From: Parcubacteria group bacterium
GTDB lineage: Bacteria; Patescibacteriota; Minisyncoccia; Phycocordibacterales; UBA12088
Assembly (NCBI GenBank): GCA_021731325.1
Contig: JAKFXP010000031.1
Span: 1 to 5,514, forward strand
Direction of reading: 5' to 3'
DNA: 5,514 nt
This document shows positions 1 through 4,164 of the stretch, piece by piece (the first letter of the stretch is position 1; the number at the start of each line of letters is the position of its first letter). The notes beneath the pieces were generated by a model. That model was not told the DNA's origin. It made no database searches and was given only the letters and a program-made list of their open reading frames with translations. The position numbers were made by a program, and so were the translations under genes.

Positions 1-85
1 GCACCATACAGCTTGCGGCGTAATGTTTTTCTGTAACAGTACTGTCATTCATATAAATGGGTATATAAAACACCGCTACAAATCT

Positions 86-850
86 TTATCGCACATCCCA
101 CGTATCGTAGAGCTCCTGCATGGCTGCGAACACTCGCGGTTCGTCTCGCCCGTGTACCAAACACGCCGTCTCGGTAGTGTCGACGTTTCGCACAAAAAGA
201 AAATACCACGGATTGTTGCTTGGGGCGCCCCACTTATTTAATGCGAGGGTATAGGTTGCACCATCTTTGGTGAACGCGCGCTCTTGACCAGGAAATACAG
301 TTGCGCCCTCAAGCCCTTTGCCCGCAGGCGGGCAATCTATAATCATTCCAGCGATTTCAGGTTCAAGGGTAGGGAACACCTTAACATGTAGAGCATGAGT
401 TATCGTGTCGTCATACACCGACCCGCGCCAGCCTGAAGGTAACGTGAAGGAAAATCCTGCAAGAGTGATGATGGTGCCTGTCGCCGACGTCCATTCCTCT
501 GTGGGGTACACAACATCCCCTTGCGGTACGTATGGTTGTGTCGTCGTTGAAGCGCTTGTGTCGGTAGTCGCATGGTCAGTAGTGGTTGCTCGTGTGAATA
601 CTTGTGTGAGCGGGTCTTTCGTGTACGAGGGGCAGGAAAAAAGTGTGCACCAGTACCCGAGTGCTATGTCGTAGAGGGAAGGGGGGACGAGCACTATGGG
701 GCACATGGTGCCTGCACGCGCACAGGCTTCGTCACGGGCTATCCGCTCATGGCGAACATACTCGTACCATATCGCATAAACACTTCCGACAACGACACAG
801 GCCAGTACGAACATCTGTGCTAATCGGGTAATGAATTTTTTGTACATCAT
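86..850 (-). CDS. Hypothetical membrane-anchored protein with Thr/Ser-rich linker
   Basis: Not recognised as a named family. From the ATG at 850 the product is 254 residues. It has a short basic N-terminus (MMYKKF), one hydrophobic helix at about residues 11-29 that should act as an uncleaved anchor, and a Thr/Ser/Ala-rich low-complexity linker at about 88-104. The C-terminal part (about 125-254) looks like a compact beta-rich domain beginning near FSFTLPSGW (133-141), a layout common in extracytoplasmic domains. Cysteines at 43, 50, 68, 73, 173 and 230 lie beyond the helix and could form disulfides if the protein is exported. A GTG at 868 in the same frame would add six residues; I chose ATG because neither start has a clear Shine-Dalgarno site. 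It diverges from the NERD-domain gene. Coding is supported by open length and protein-like composition; function is unknown. Confidence 0.72.
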   Translation of the reverse strand: MMYKKFITRLAQMFVLACVVVGSVYAIWYEYVRHERIARDEACARAGTMCPIVLVPPSLYDIALGYWCTLFSCPSYTKDPLTQVFTRATTTDHATTDTSASTTTQPYVPQGDVVYPTEEWTSATGTIITLAGFSFTLPSGWRGSVYDDTITHALHVKVFPTLEPEIAGMIIDCPPAGKGLEGATVFPGQERAFTKDGATYTLALNKWGAPSNNPWYFLFVRNVDTTETACLVHGRDEPRVFAAMQELYDTWDVR

Positions 851-948
851 TAGGTCACACTCTACCACGTACGGGGAATGAGGTGTACTGGGTCGAAAGA
901 ATGAGTCATGACGCCCGTATCCGCTTGTTTCAGTACAGGATACGACGA

Positions 949-981
949 CCTACGTAGGGAGCTACGTAGGTAGCGACGTAG
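949..981. repeat. 12-bp tandem repeat built on palindrome CTACGTAG
   Basis: Three units start at 950, 962 and 974, exactly 12 bp apart. The first two contain CTACGTAG, and the first is part of the 10-bp palindrome CCTACGTAGG (949-958). The third is degenerate (CGACGTAG). Spacing of slightly more than one helical turn places the sites on nearly the same face of the DNA. The array lies between the divergent starts at 850 and 1072, where operators for either gene would be expected. Regulatory use is inference; the repeat itself is directly visible. Confidence 0.55.
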
Positions 982-1057
982 AGGAAATTAGGGTGAGTGG
1001 TGCGGGGCAGGGGAAATATACATGCTTACCACCACTGGCGTTCCCACACATACTCAT

Positions 1058-1062
1058 GGGAG
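1058..1062 (+). promoter_or_regulatory. Shine-Dalgarno site deciding the NERD gene start
   Basis: GGGAG sits 9 nt before the ATG at 1072. It is the clearest ribosome binding site in the window and argues for starting at 1072 instead of the upstream in-frame GTG at 997, whose extra 25 residues look non-protein-like. Confidence 0.6.
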
Positions 1063-1071
1063 AATGGTGAC

Positions 1072-1920
1072 ATGAGCAACGATACAAAAAAGTCACCACT
1101 AAATACGCGGCCACTTCCTGTAGCTGGTAGTGAAATCCAGGGGATTTTAATAGATAAGGTACTAGATTTTGCTGGTCTGTTTGCAATATTTGCCGTAACC
1201 TTTGGTTTAACGCTTACACTTTGGCAACATGATATATTTGGTACCCTCCCGAACCGGTGGTTTATGACACTGATTACTATCGGCTTTGGAGTATATATTT
1301 GGAAGCGTTTTTCTAAACTTCTAGAAGACGCGCAAACATACAAGCTTGGACGACAGGGTGAGATTACCGTAGGCCATATCTTGGAAGTCTTACGCCCCTT
1401 CGGGTATACGCCGATACACGACGTATTGTGTAAAGGTGCAAACAAAAAATATTTCAATATTGATCATGTGCTTGTAGGACCGACGGGAGTGTTTGCAGTG
1501 GAGACAAAAACATGGAGCAAGGCAAAAAATCAAAATGAGCGCATCATATACAGAAACGGTTCCCTCTATGCAGGTGCAAATAATAAAGGTGGTGATGCTT
1601 TAAAACGAGCGAAGGATGGTGCTGAATATTTACAAAACACACTTTGTCAACGACTTGGAAAACCATGTTCAGTAACACCAATACTTACATTCCCCGGGTG
1701 GTGGGTAGACGAAAATAGCAGAATCAGCGCCGAGGGTATCATCATTGTTAATCCCCTCAGAATAGGTGAGGCGTTGAAAACGCGACCACAGGATGTTTTA
1801 TCTGCTCAAGAGATCAAACAGATTGTCGATTCTATTTCATATTATCTGTACGACATTGCAGATCAGCGAGAAAAGCGTTGTTGTGATGACCTACACGCAA
1901 GGTGCGCAGATCGGCGGTAG
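1072..1920 (+). CDS. NERD domain (nuclease-related) membrane protein
   Basis: The product is 282 residues. Two hydrophobic helices (about 31-51 and 63-78) are followed by a NERD domain (PF08378 family) at about 92-205. Visible family signatures are GRQGE (93-97), the block NIDHVLVGPTGVF (129-141) and ETK (144-146). D131, E144 and K146 fit the D...ExK pattern of restriction-endonuclease-like folds, so nuclease activity is possible but not shown; NERD proteins are often attached to other domains and their roles are poorly known. Residues 206-265 (ILTFPGWWVDE onward) match the usual C-terminal part of such proteins. The final ~15 residues (KRCCDDLHARCADRR) are Cys/Arg-rich, unlike the rest, and are encoded by intergenic repeat sequence, suggesting that the original stop was lost and the frame now reads into the repeat. 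The gene converges on the tRNA-Asn locus. Confidence 0.85.
   Translation: MSNDTKKSPLNTRPLPVAGSEIQGILIDKVLDFAGLFAIFAVTFGLTLTLWQHDIFGTLPNRWFMTLITIGFGVYIWKRFSKLLEDAQTYKLGRQGEITVGHILEVLRPFGYTPIHDVLCKGANKKYFNIDHVLVGPTGVFAVETKTWSKAKNQNERIIYRNGSLYAGANNKGGDALKRAKDGAEYLQNTLCQRLGKPCSVTPILTFPGWWVDENSRISAEGIIIVNPLRIGEALKTRPQDVLSAQEIKQIVDSISYYLYDIADQREKRCCDDLHARCADRR
1890..1905. repeat. 16-bp direct repeat, copy 1
   Basis: CCTACACGCAAGGTGC occurs here and again, identically, at 2007-2022, 117 bp apart. This copy lies inside the last codons of the NERD gene. Together the copies bracket a hairpin-rich segment containing a tRNA-like 3' fragment. Confidence 0.7.
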
Positions 1921-1936
1921 GAATTTCGATCCTTAC
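1912..1936 (-). pseudogene. Degenerate tRNA-Asn 3' fragment (T-arm plus acceptor strand)
   Basis: Read on the minus strand, this stretch contains TCCTACCGCCG, an exact 11-nt match to the 3' part of the T stem and the acceptor strand of the tRNA-Asn at 2093-2517. It is preceded by TCGAA, the T-loop core. Extra bases in the loop and a mismatch in the 5' stem strand would prevent a normal T arm. Chance similarity cannot be fully excluded at this length, but position, strand and order all match the tRNA. Confidence 0.45.
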
Positions 1937-2001
1937 AGGATCAGTACCCCGATTGGATTTTTTATTCATGTAGCGCACACTCCAAAAAATGCTCAATCGG
2001 G
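1928..2001. repeat. Nested inverted repeats downstream of NERD gene
   Basis: Two structures are visible. GATCCT (1928-1933) and AGGATC (1937-1942) form a tight hairpin with a 3-nt loop. CCCGATTG plus ATTTTTT (1948-1955, 1957-1963) is complementary to AAAAAAT plus CAATCGGG (1984-1990, 1994-2001), giving a 15-bp imperfect stem with a 20-nt loop. Neither is a canonical terminator for the plus strand, because no U-tract follows the second arm. Confidence 0.6.
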
Positions 2002-2006
2002 CGAAT

Positions 2007-2035
2007 CCTACACGCAAGGTGCATTGGCACCTTGC
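2007..2035. repeat. Direct repeat copy 2 merging into a 9-bp perfect hairpin
   Basis: The second copy of the 16-bp repeat occupies 2007-2022. Its last nine bases, GCAAGGTGC (2014-2022), are followed by the loop ATTG and the exact complement GCACCTTGC (2027-2035). Copy 1 lacks this partner arm, so the hairpin is specific to this copy. Confidence 0.65.
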
Positions 2036-2036
2036 T

Positions 2037-2100
2037 CGCCGGAGCACATATACTAAAAAGACCCCAGGGTAGGGGCCGTTTTAGTATATGTGCTCCGGCG
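2037..2100. repeat. Perfect 22-bp inverted repeat including the tRNA acceptor strand
   Basis: The arms 2037-2058 and 2079-2100 are exactly complementary over 22 bp and separated by 20 nt. The right arm contains the whole 3' acceptor strand and discriminator of tRNA-Asn (2093-2100), followed in the tRNA's own direction by 14 nt of trailer. The left arm is therefore an inverted copy of the tRNA end. In the minus-strand transcript this long helix would compete with the 7-bp acceptor stem. Confidence 0.85.
2055..2082 (-). terminator. Intrinsic terminator of tRNA-Asn, probably bidirectional
   Basis: On the minus strand GGCCCC (2077-2072), loop UACCCU and GGGGUC (2065-2060) form a 6-bp stem including one G.U pair, followed directly by five U (2059-2055) and preceded by an A-tract. 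On the plus strand the same stem has an A.C mismatch but is followed by TTTT (2079-2082), so it may also stop transcripts from the NERD gene less efficiently. It sits in the loop of the 22-bp inverted repeat, which lengthens the hairpin in both directions. Confidence 0.75.
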
Positions 2101-2517
2101 GTAGGATTCGAACCTACGACCAATCGGTTACATCTGAGTCCCTCATTGCTGAAGGGATGGACTATATCATCACCGTTACCGTACGACTATGTACTGTCTA
2201 CGGTGGGAGGCGCTTCGCAACACCCTCTAAGTGTTGCTACTCCCTCTGGCTTGAACTCAAGCCATGCAAGCGGGATAGTCTCTGGACCTTGCTTGTGATC
2301 TATTCACAAGCCTTGGCTGCTGATTGCCCCTCGGTATTGCTACCGGTGGGTTTCCAGTTCAGGACCAACCACCGTTTGGTTCGTCCTGAATCCGTCGCTA
2401 AACGGACAATTCACCTCCTTTCCACTCGTGCGTTACCGCATGAGGCTGCTATTTTGGTACACCATATCTGATATACCTTGGTTACAGCCGACTGCTCTAC
2501 CACTGAGCTACACCGGA
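2093..2517 (-). tRNA. trnN: tRNA-Asn(GUU), interrupted by a group I intron
   Basis: Exon 1 is 2517-2484 and exon 2 is 2130-2093; spliced length is 72 nt. Acceptor TCCGGTG pairs with CGCCGGA (one U.G), discriminator G, no encoded CCA. The D arm is GCTC-AGTGGTA-GAGC. The anticodon stem is GTCGG with CCGAT. The T arm is GTAGG-TTCGAAT-CCTAC. The 5' piece supplies CTGT and the 3' piece TAA, giving the 7-nt loop CTGTTAA with anticodon GTT, the normal asparagine loop. The intron lies between anticodon positions 35 and 36. Read unspliced, the loop would be CTGTAAC and would mimic a GTA (Tyr) anticodon, but its 3' stem would not pair. The 5' splice site follows U and the intron ends in G, as group I introns require. 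It would need splicing, 3' trimming and CCA addition to work. Confidence 0.92.
2131..2483 (-). ncRNA. Group I self-splicing intron in tRNA-Asn
   Basis: The intron is 353 nt with no open frame that looks like a homing endonuclease. P1: exon GGCTGT (2489-2484) pairs with the guide GCAGCC (2449-2444), placing U.G at the splice site. P2 is capped by a GUAA tetraloop (about 2443-2425). A P5-like stem CGGTA-GCAA-TACCG covers 2345-2332. The Q-like element CAATCAGCAGCC is at 2326-2315. The P6a-like stem GCTTGTGA/TCACAAGC is at 2311-2291. The R element, with CAGAGACTA, is at about 2288-2270. The S element GATATAGTCC ends at 2159. P7 pairs GACTAT (2280-2275) with ATAGTC (2165-2160). P9-like TCCCT/AGGGA is at 2157-2139. 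The last base is G (2131). Extra hairpins between R and S (2264-2247, 2244-2205) and a possible P3 pairing of ACGGTGG (2375-2369) with CCACCGT (2206-2200) suggest an IA-like layout with P7.1/P7.2, though subgroup is uncertain. Confidence 0.9.
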
Positions 2518-2519
2518 AT

Positions 2520-2684
2520 ACTTACTTACGTCCGTGTACCACTTGATGAGTGAAAACGTACTGTACTTCGCAGTCGGCACCGCCGACCTTCTTACAGAAG
2601 CTGTACACCTTGTGGCCCTTTTCTTCGTGCTATGCACTCGAAAACGTCTCACAAGGTCTTGCGAATGTCTCCCAGACATTCTCA
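2520..2684 (-). ncRNA. Hairpin-rich leader or unknown structured RNA upstream of tRNA-Asn
   Basis: No convincing protein is encoded here, but complementary segments are dense. GAATGTCT/AGACATTC has a 3-nt loop (2663-2681). ACCTTGTG/CACAAGGT closes a large loop (2607-2614 with 2650-2657) that contains GTGC/GCAC. CTTC/GAAG is at 2588-2600, GTCGGC/GCCGAC with a 3-nt loop at 2573-2587, and CACT/AGTG at 2540-2552. On the minus strand this would be the 5' leader of the tRNA transcript if transcription starts upstream of 2710. I found no match to RNase P, tmRNA or SRP RNA signatures, and no group I core. It could be the decayed body of a duplicated tRNA unit, a processed leader or an independent small RNA. 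Confidence 0.4.
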
Positions 2685-2710
2685 CTCTACCACTCTAGCT
2701 ACACCGGAAT
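2685..2710 (-). pseudogene. Degenerate copy of tRNA-Asn 5' half
   Basis: Minus-strand ATTCCGGTGTAGCT followed by AGTGGTAGAG repeats the acceptor 5' strand and D arm of the real tRNA (2495-2519), with one extra base and one change between the two blocks. After this the sequence diverges; the following hairpin with a GGG loop does not make a proper tRNA anticodon arm, and no matching T arm or acceptor 3' strand follows before the intact gene. It is best read as a truncated tRNA copy. Confidence 0.65.
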
Positions 2711-2717
2711 GTGTAAA

Positions 2718-2760
2718 TTTGTAGATATATGCCACAGTATATGACTTATATCCAATGAAA
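2718..2760 (-). promoter_or_regulatory. AT-rich promoter-like region for the tRNA-Asn transcript
   Basis: Minus-strand TATACT (2741-2736) and TATATC (2729-2724) are candidate -10 boxes just upstream of the 5'-half tRNA copy. No good -35 match (TTGACA) stands at 17 bp from either, so the exact promoter is uncertain. It is the most AT-rich stretch upstream of the tRNA. Confidence 0.3.
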
Positions 2761-2796
2761 AAAGAACATATCCCATATCCAAGGGATAGGGCATAT
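2758..2796 (-). terminator. Orphan minus-strand hairpin with U-tract
   Basis: ATAT, CCC and TATCC (2768-2780) pair with GGATA, GGG and ATAT (2784-2796), giving about 12 bp with single-base bulges at 2775 and 2792 and a 3-nt loop. On the minus strand it is followed by GTTC and then six T (2763-2758), the form of an intrinsic terminator. No minus-strand gene lies between here and fmt, so it may block antisense transcription from entering the tRNA locus, or end an unseen small RNA. Confidence 0.45.
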
Positions 2797-2821
2797 TGTA
2801 CTTGAAACCCTAGGTAATGCA

Positions 2822-2835
2822 ACATGCTAGCATGT
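2822..2835. promoter_or_regulatory. 14-bp perfect palindrome, possible operator
   Basis: ACATGCTAGCATGT is self-complementary over 14 bp and lies 27 bp upstream of the -10-like TATACT (2863-2868), just outside the likely -35 position. This would suit a dimeric regulator of the small-protein/PEBP operon. No regulator is encoded nearby, so the role is inference. Confidence 0.35.
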
Positions 2836-2862
2836 GTATATAGTATGCCGTACGAGGCGGTG

Positions 2863-2868
2863 TATACT
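2863..2868 (+). promoter_or_regulatory. -10 box TATACT implying a leaderless or near-leaderless transcript
   Basis: TATACT matches the sigma-70 -10 consensus at five of six positions. Only seven bases separate it from the ATG at 2876, so the expected transcription start falls on or next to the start codon. No Shine-Dalgarno site is visible, which agrees with leaderless initiation. Confidence 0.45.
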
Positions 2869-2875
2869 TAGAGAC

Positions 2876-3010
2876 ATGAAGATGGCGTTTATGGTACAGG
2901 GAATTGGCTACTTGGTCATTGTAGGTGCACTGGTGTATCTCGTAGCAAACCGGAGTCCAACCCCTCCTCCCCCCGAACCCCCTTCTACCACTAATCCTGA
3001 CGCCTTATGA
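2876..3010 (+). CDS. Small single-helix membrane protein, 44 aa
   Basis: A 44-residue frame begins MKMAFMVQGIGYL. It has one hydrophobic helix (about residues 7-24), then Ala-Asn-Arg and a Pro-rich tail with PPPPEPP (31-37), ending NPDAL. The Arg after the helix and short N-terminus do not settle the orientation. The stop TGA overlaps the next ATG as ATGA (3007-3010), a classic translational coupling that strongly supports real translation. The family is not recognised; it may anchor or partner the downstream PEBP-family protein. It is short enough to be missed by routine gene calling. Confidence 0.72.
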   Translation: MKMAFMVQGIGYLVIVGALVYLVANRSPTPPPPEPPSTTNPDAL

Positions 3011-3486
3011 GCACGCTCTATCTCCGTTCACCTGCGTTTAATCACGAAGGAACCATCCCGTCAAAGTATACCTGTGATGGAGACAATGTTTCGCCACCCT
3101 TAGCGATTGATGGGGTTCCGGTCGGTACGGTCTCGCTCGTACTCATTATGGACGACCACGATGTACCGGTATCCGTGCGTCCCGATGGCGTCTGGGATCA
3201 CTGGGTGGTGTTTAATATCCCTCCCGACGTGAGTCGCATACCTGAAGCAGGGCAGCCCGAGGGAGTACCCGGCCACAACACCCGAGACTCTCTCACCTAT
3301 GGCGGACCGTGTCCACCCGATGGAGCGCACCGATACCTCTTTAAGGTATACGCACTCGATAGTATGCTTGACCTTCCCGAAGGCAGTACCAAACAAGCAG
3401 TACTCGACGCAATGCAGGGACATGTCCTCGAAAGCACCACCCTCATGGGCAGGTACCAACGGATACCCGCCCCTCTGTACCACTAA
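3007..3486 (+). CDS. YbhB/YbcL family (PEBP, Raf-kinase-inhibitor-like) protein
   Basis: The 159-residue length is typical of bacterial PEBP proteins. Family blocks appear in order: YTCDGDNVSPPL (21-32), MDDHDVP (48-54, matching the usual D-P-D-A-P anion-pocket segment), DHWVVFNIP (64-72), YGGPCPPDGAHRY (98-110) leading into FKVYALD (112-118), and HVLESTTLMGRYQR (139-152). These build the conserved ligand pocket; the bacterial role and ligand are not established. There is no signal peptide, so it is probably cytoplasmic. The start overlaps the stop of the 44-residue membrane protein by 4 nt, so the two are very likely co-translated. The DUF167 gene follows after 31 nt. Confidence 0.93.
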   Translation: MSTLYLRSPAFNHEGTIPSKYTCDGDNVSPPLAIDGVPVGTVSLVLIMDDHDVPVSVRPDGVWDHWVVFNIPPDVSRIPEAGQPEGVPGHNTRDSLTYGGPCPPDGAHRYLFKVYALDSMLDLPEGSTKQAVLDAMQGHVLESTTLMGRYQRIPAPLYH

Positions 3487-3517
3487 TCACACCACACACG
3501 TGCGCAAAAATGATACA

Positions 3518-3778
3518 ATGAAAGAAGGCGCCTCCACACCTGCATACCTTCAGGTTCGCGCAAAAACCGAAAGTCGGAAAGAATCCGCAATAGAAACGAG
3601 TATTAATAGGTGGAGTGTGTCCGTTCGAGAAAAAGCAGCGCATGGGGCAGCAAATGCACGTATACGCATCGTGCTTGCACACGCACTCGGCGTACATCCT
3701 CAAACGCTGCGACTCATCAAAGGAGCATCGTCTCCGTCAAAACTGTATTTACTCAATAATAATCACCCCCAGGTATGA
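3518..3778 (+). CDS. DUF167/YggU family protein (UPF0235)
   Basis: The product is 86 residues, a normal family size. It contains LQVRAKTESRK (11-21), a beta strand WSVSVREK (32-39), then AAHGAANARIR (40-50), which corresponds to the family's P-x-x-G-x-A-N loop and helix, and IKGASSPSKLYLL (67-79), the G-x-x-S-x-x-K strand. Function of the family is unknown. The frame is open far upstream, overlapping the PEBP gene, but homology begins only after the ATG at 3518. No Shine-Dalgarno site is visible. The stop overlaps the start of the hibernation factor gene as ATGA (3775-3778). Confidence 0.88.
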   Translation: MKEGASTPAYLQVRAKTESRKESAIETSINRWSVSVREKAAHGAANARIRIVLAHALGVHPQTLRLIKGASSPSKLYLLNNNHPQV

Positions 3779-4149
3779 AAATACACCTCAAATTTACCGG
3801 CATGGAACGAGACGATACGCTCCGGGCGTATACCGAGGAAAAAGTACAAGCCTTCAACAAATTTTTGAATGCGCAGATATTTGAAGCAGCGGTGTGTGAT
3901 ATTGAGTTCAAAAGAGATCACCATCACCATACCGGTCTGGTATGTCACGCCGAGGTCACACTCGAAGCTGACGGCAAAATTCATCGCGCAAGCACGAGCG
4001 AGGATACCCCTGAAAAAGCAATCGACAAACTCAAAGATGACATTCTGGACTCATTGCGCGCAGAAAAAGGTCGCTCTGAAGCACATTACTTACGAGGCGC
4101 TCGTGAAGCAAAAGAAGTTGCTCTTGAAAAAAGTGAAGGGGTGGTGTAG
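3775..4149 (+). CDS. hpf: Short ribosome hibernation-promoting factor (HPF/RaiA family)
   Basis: The protein is 124 residues: one HPF/RaiA domain without the long C-terminal dimerisation domain, so it resembles the short form. It shows the beta-alpha-beta-beta-beta-alpha order: MKIHLKFTGM strand, helix DDTLRAYTEEKVQAFNKFL (13-31), strands CDIEFKRD, LVCHAEVTLEAD and KIHRAST, then the helix TPEKAIDKLKDDILDSL (78-94), matching the family's D-P-Y-x-A-I-D segment. A run of four His (49-52) lies in the loop between strands. Family members bind the 30S decoding region and idle ribosomes under stress. Translation is probably coupled to the DUF167 gene through the ATGA overlap. The charged C-terminal tail (95-124) is lysine/glutamate-rich and likely flexible. 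Confidence 0.92.
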   Translation: MKIHLKFTGMERDDTLRAYTEEKVQAFNKFLNAQIFEAAVCDIEFKRDHHHHTGLVCHAEVTLEADGKIHRASTSEDTPEKAIDKLKDDILDSLRAEKGRSEAHYLRGAREAKEVALEKSEGVV

Positions 4150-4164
4150 AGCACGGCCATACGC

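Noticed and set aside
1..85. Palindrome ACAGTACTGT and edge sequence as a terminator for the gene at 86-850
   Set aside because: The palindrome is short, self-overlapping and followed by no T-tract in the minus direction; nothing else is supportable in this stretch.
1890..2022. CRISPR array from the repeated 16-mer
   Set aside because: Only two copies, too short, and the intervening 101 nt is itself structured and far longer than a spacer.
1793..2056. Plus-strand frame of 87 codons overlapping the NERD gene end, containing YTQGA twice
   Set aside because: It overlaps a well-supported gene in another frame, and the YTQGA duplication simply reflects the 16-bp direct repeat and hairpins. A conserved peptide in relatives would reopen it.
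2088..2471. Open frame of 127 codons on the plus strand with GGRIRTYDQSV near its start
   Set aside because: It runs antisense through the tRNA and intron; this peptide is the typical artefact of translating the reverse strand of a tRNA T arm, and the rest reads through intron helices.
2481..2517. tRNA-Tyr(GTA) suggested by the contiguous loop CTGTAAC
   Set aside because: The bases after the loop do not pair with the anticodon stem GTCGG; only exon 2 from 2130 supplies CCGAT, and the spliced anticodon is GTT.
2497..2685. Minus-strand frame of 62 codons between the tRNA copy and tRNA-Asn
   Set aside because: Arg/Ser-rich with no domain, overlapping the tRNA exon and the hairpins; more likely structured RNA.
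2661..2708. A complete second tRNA (Pro-like GGG anticodon) starting at 2708
   Set aside because: The GGG sits in the 3-nt loop of an 8-bp hairpin, spacing from the D arm is wrong, A follows the anticodon, and no T arm or matching acceptor 3' strand is present.
3299..3517. N-terminal extension of the DUF167 gene into the PEBP gene
   Set aside because: The extension is the shadow of a well-supported gene; family similarity begins only after the ATG at 3518.
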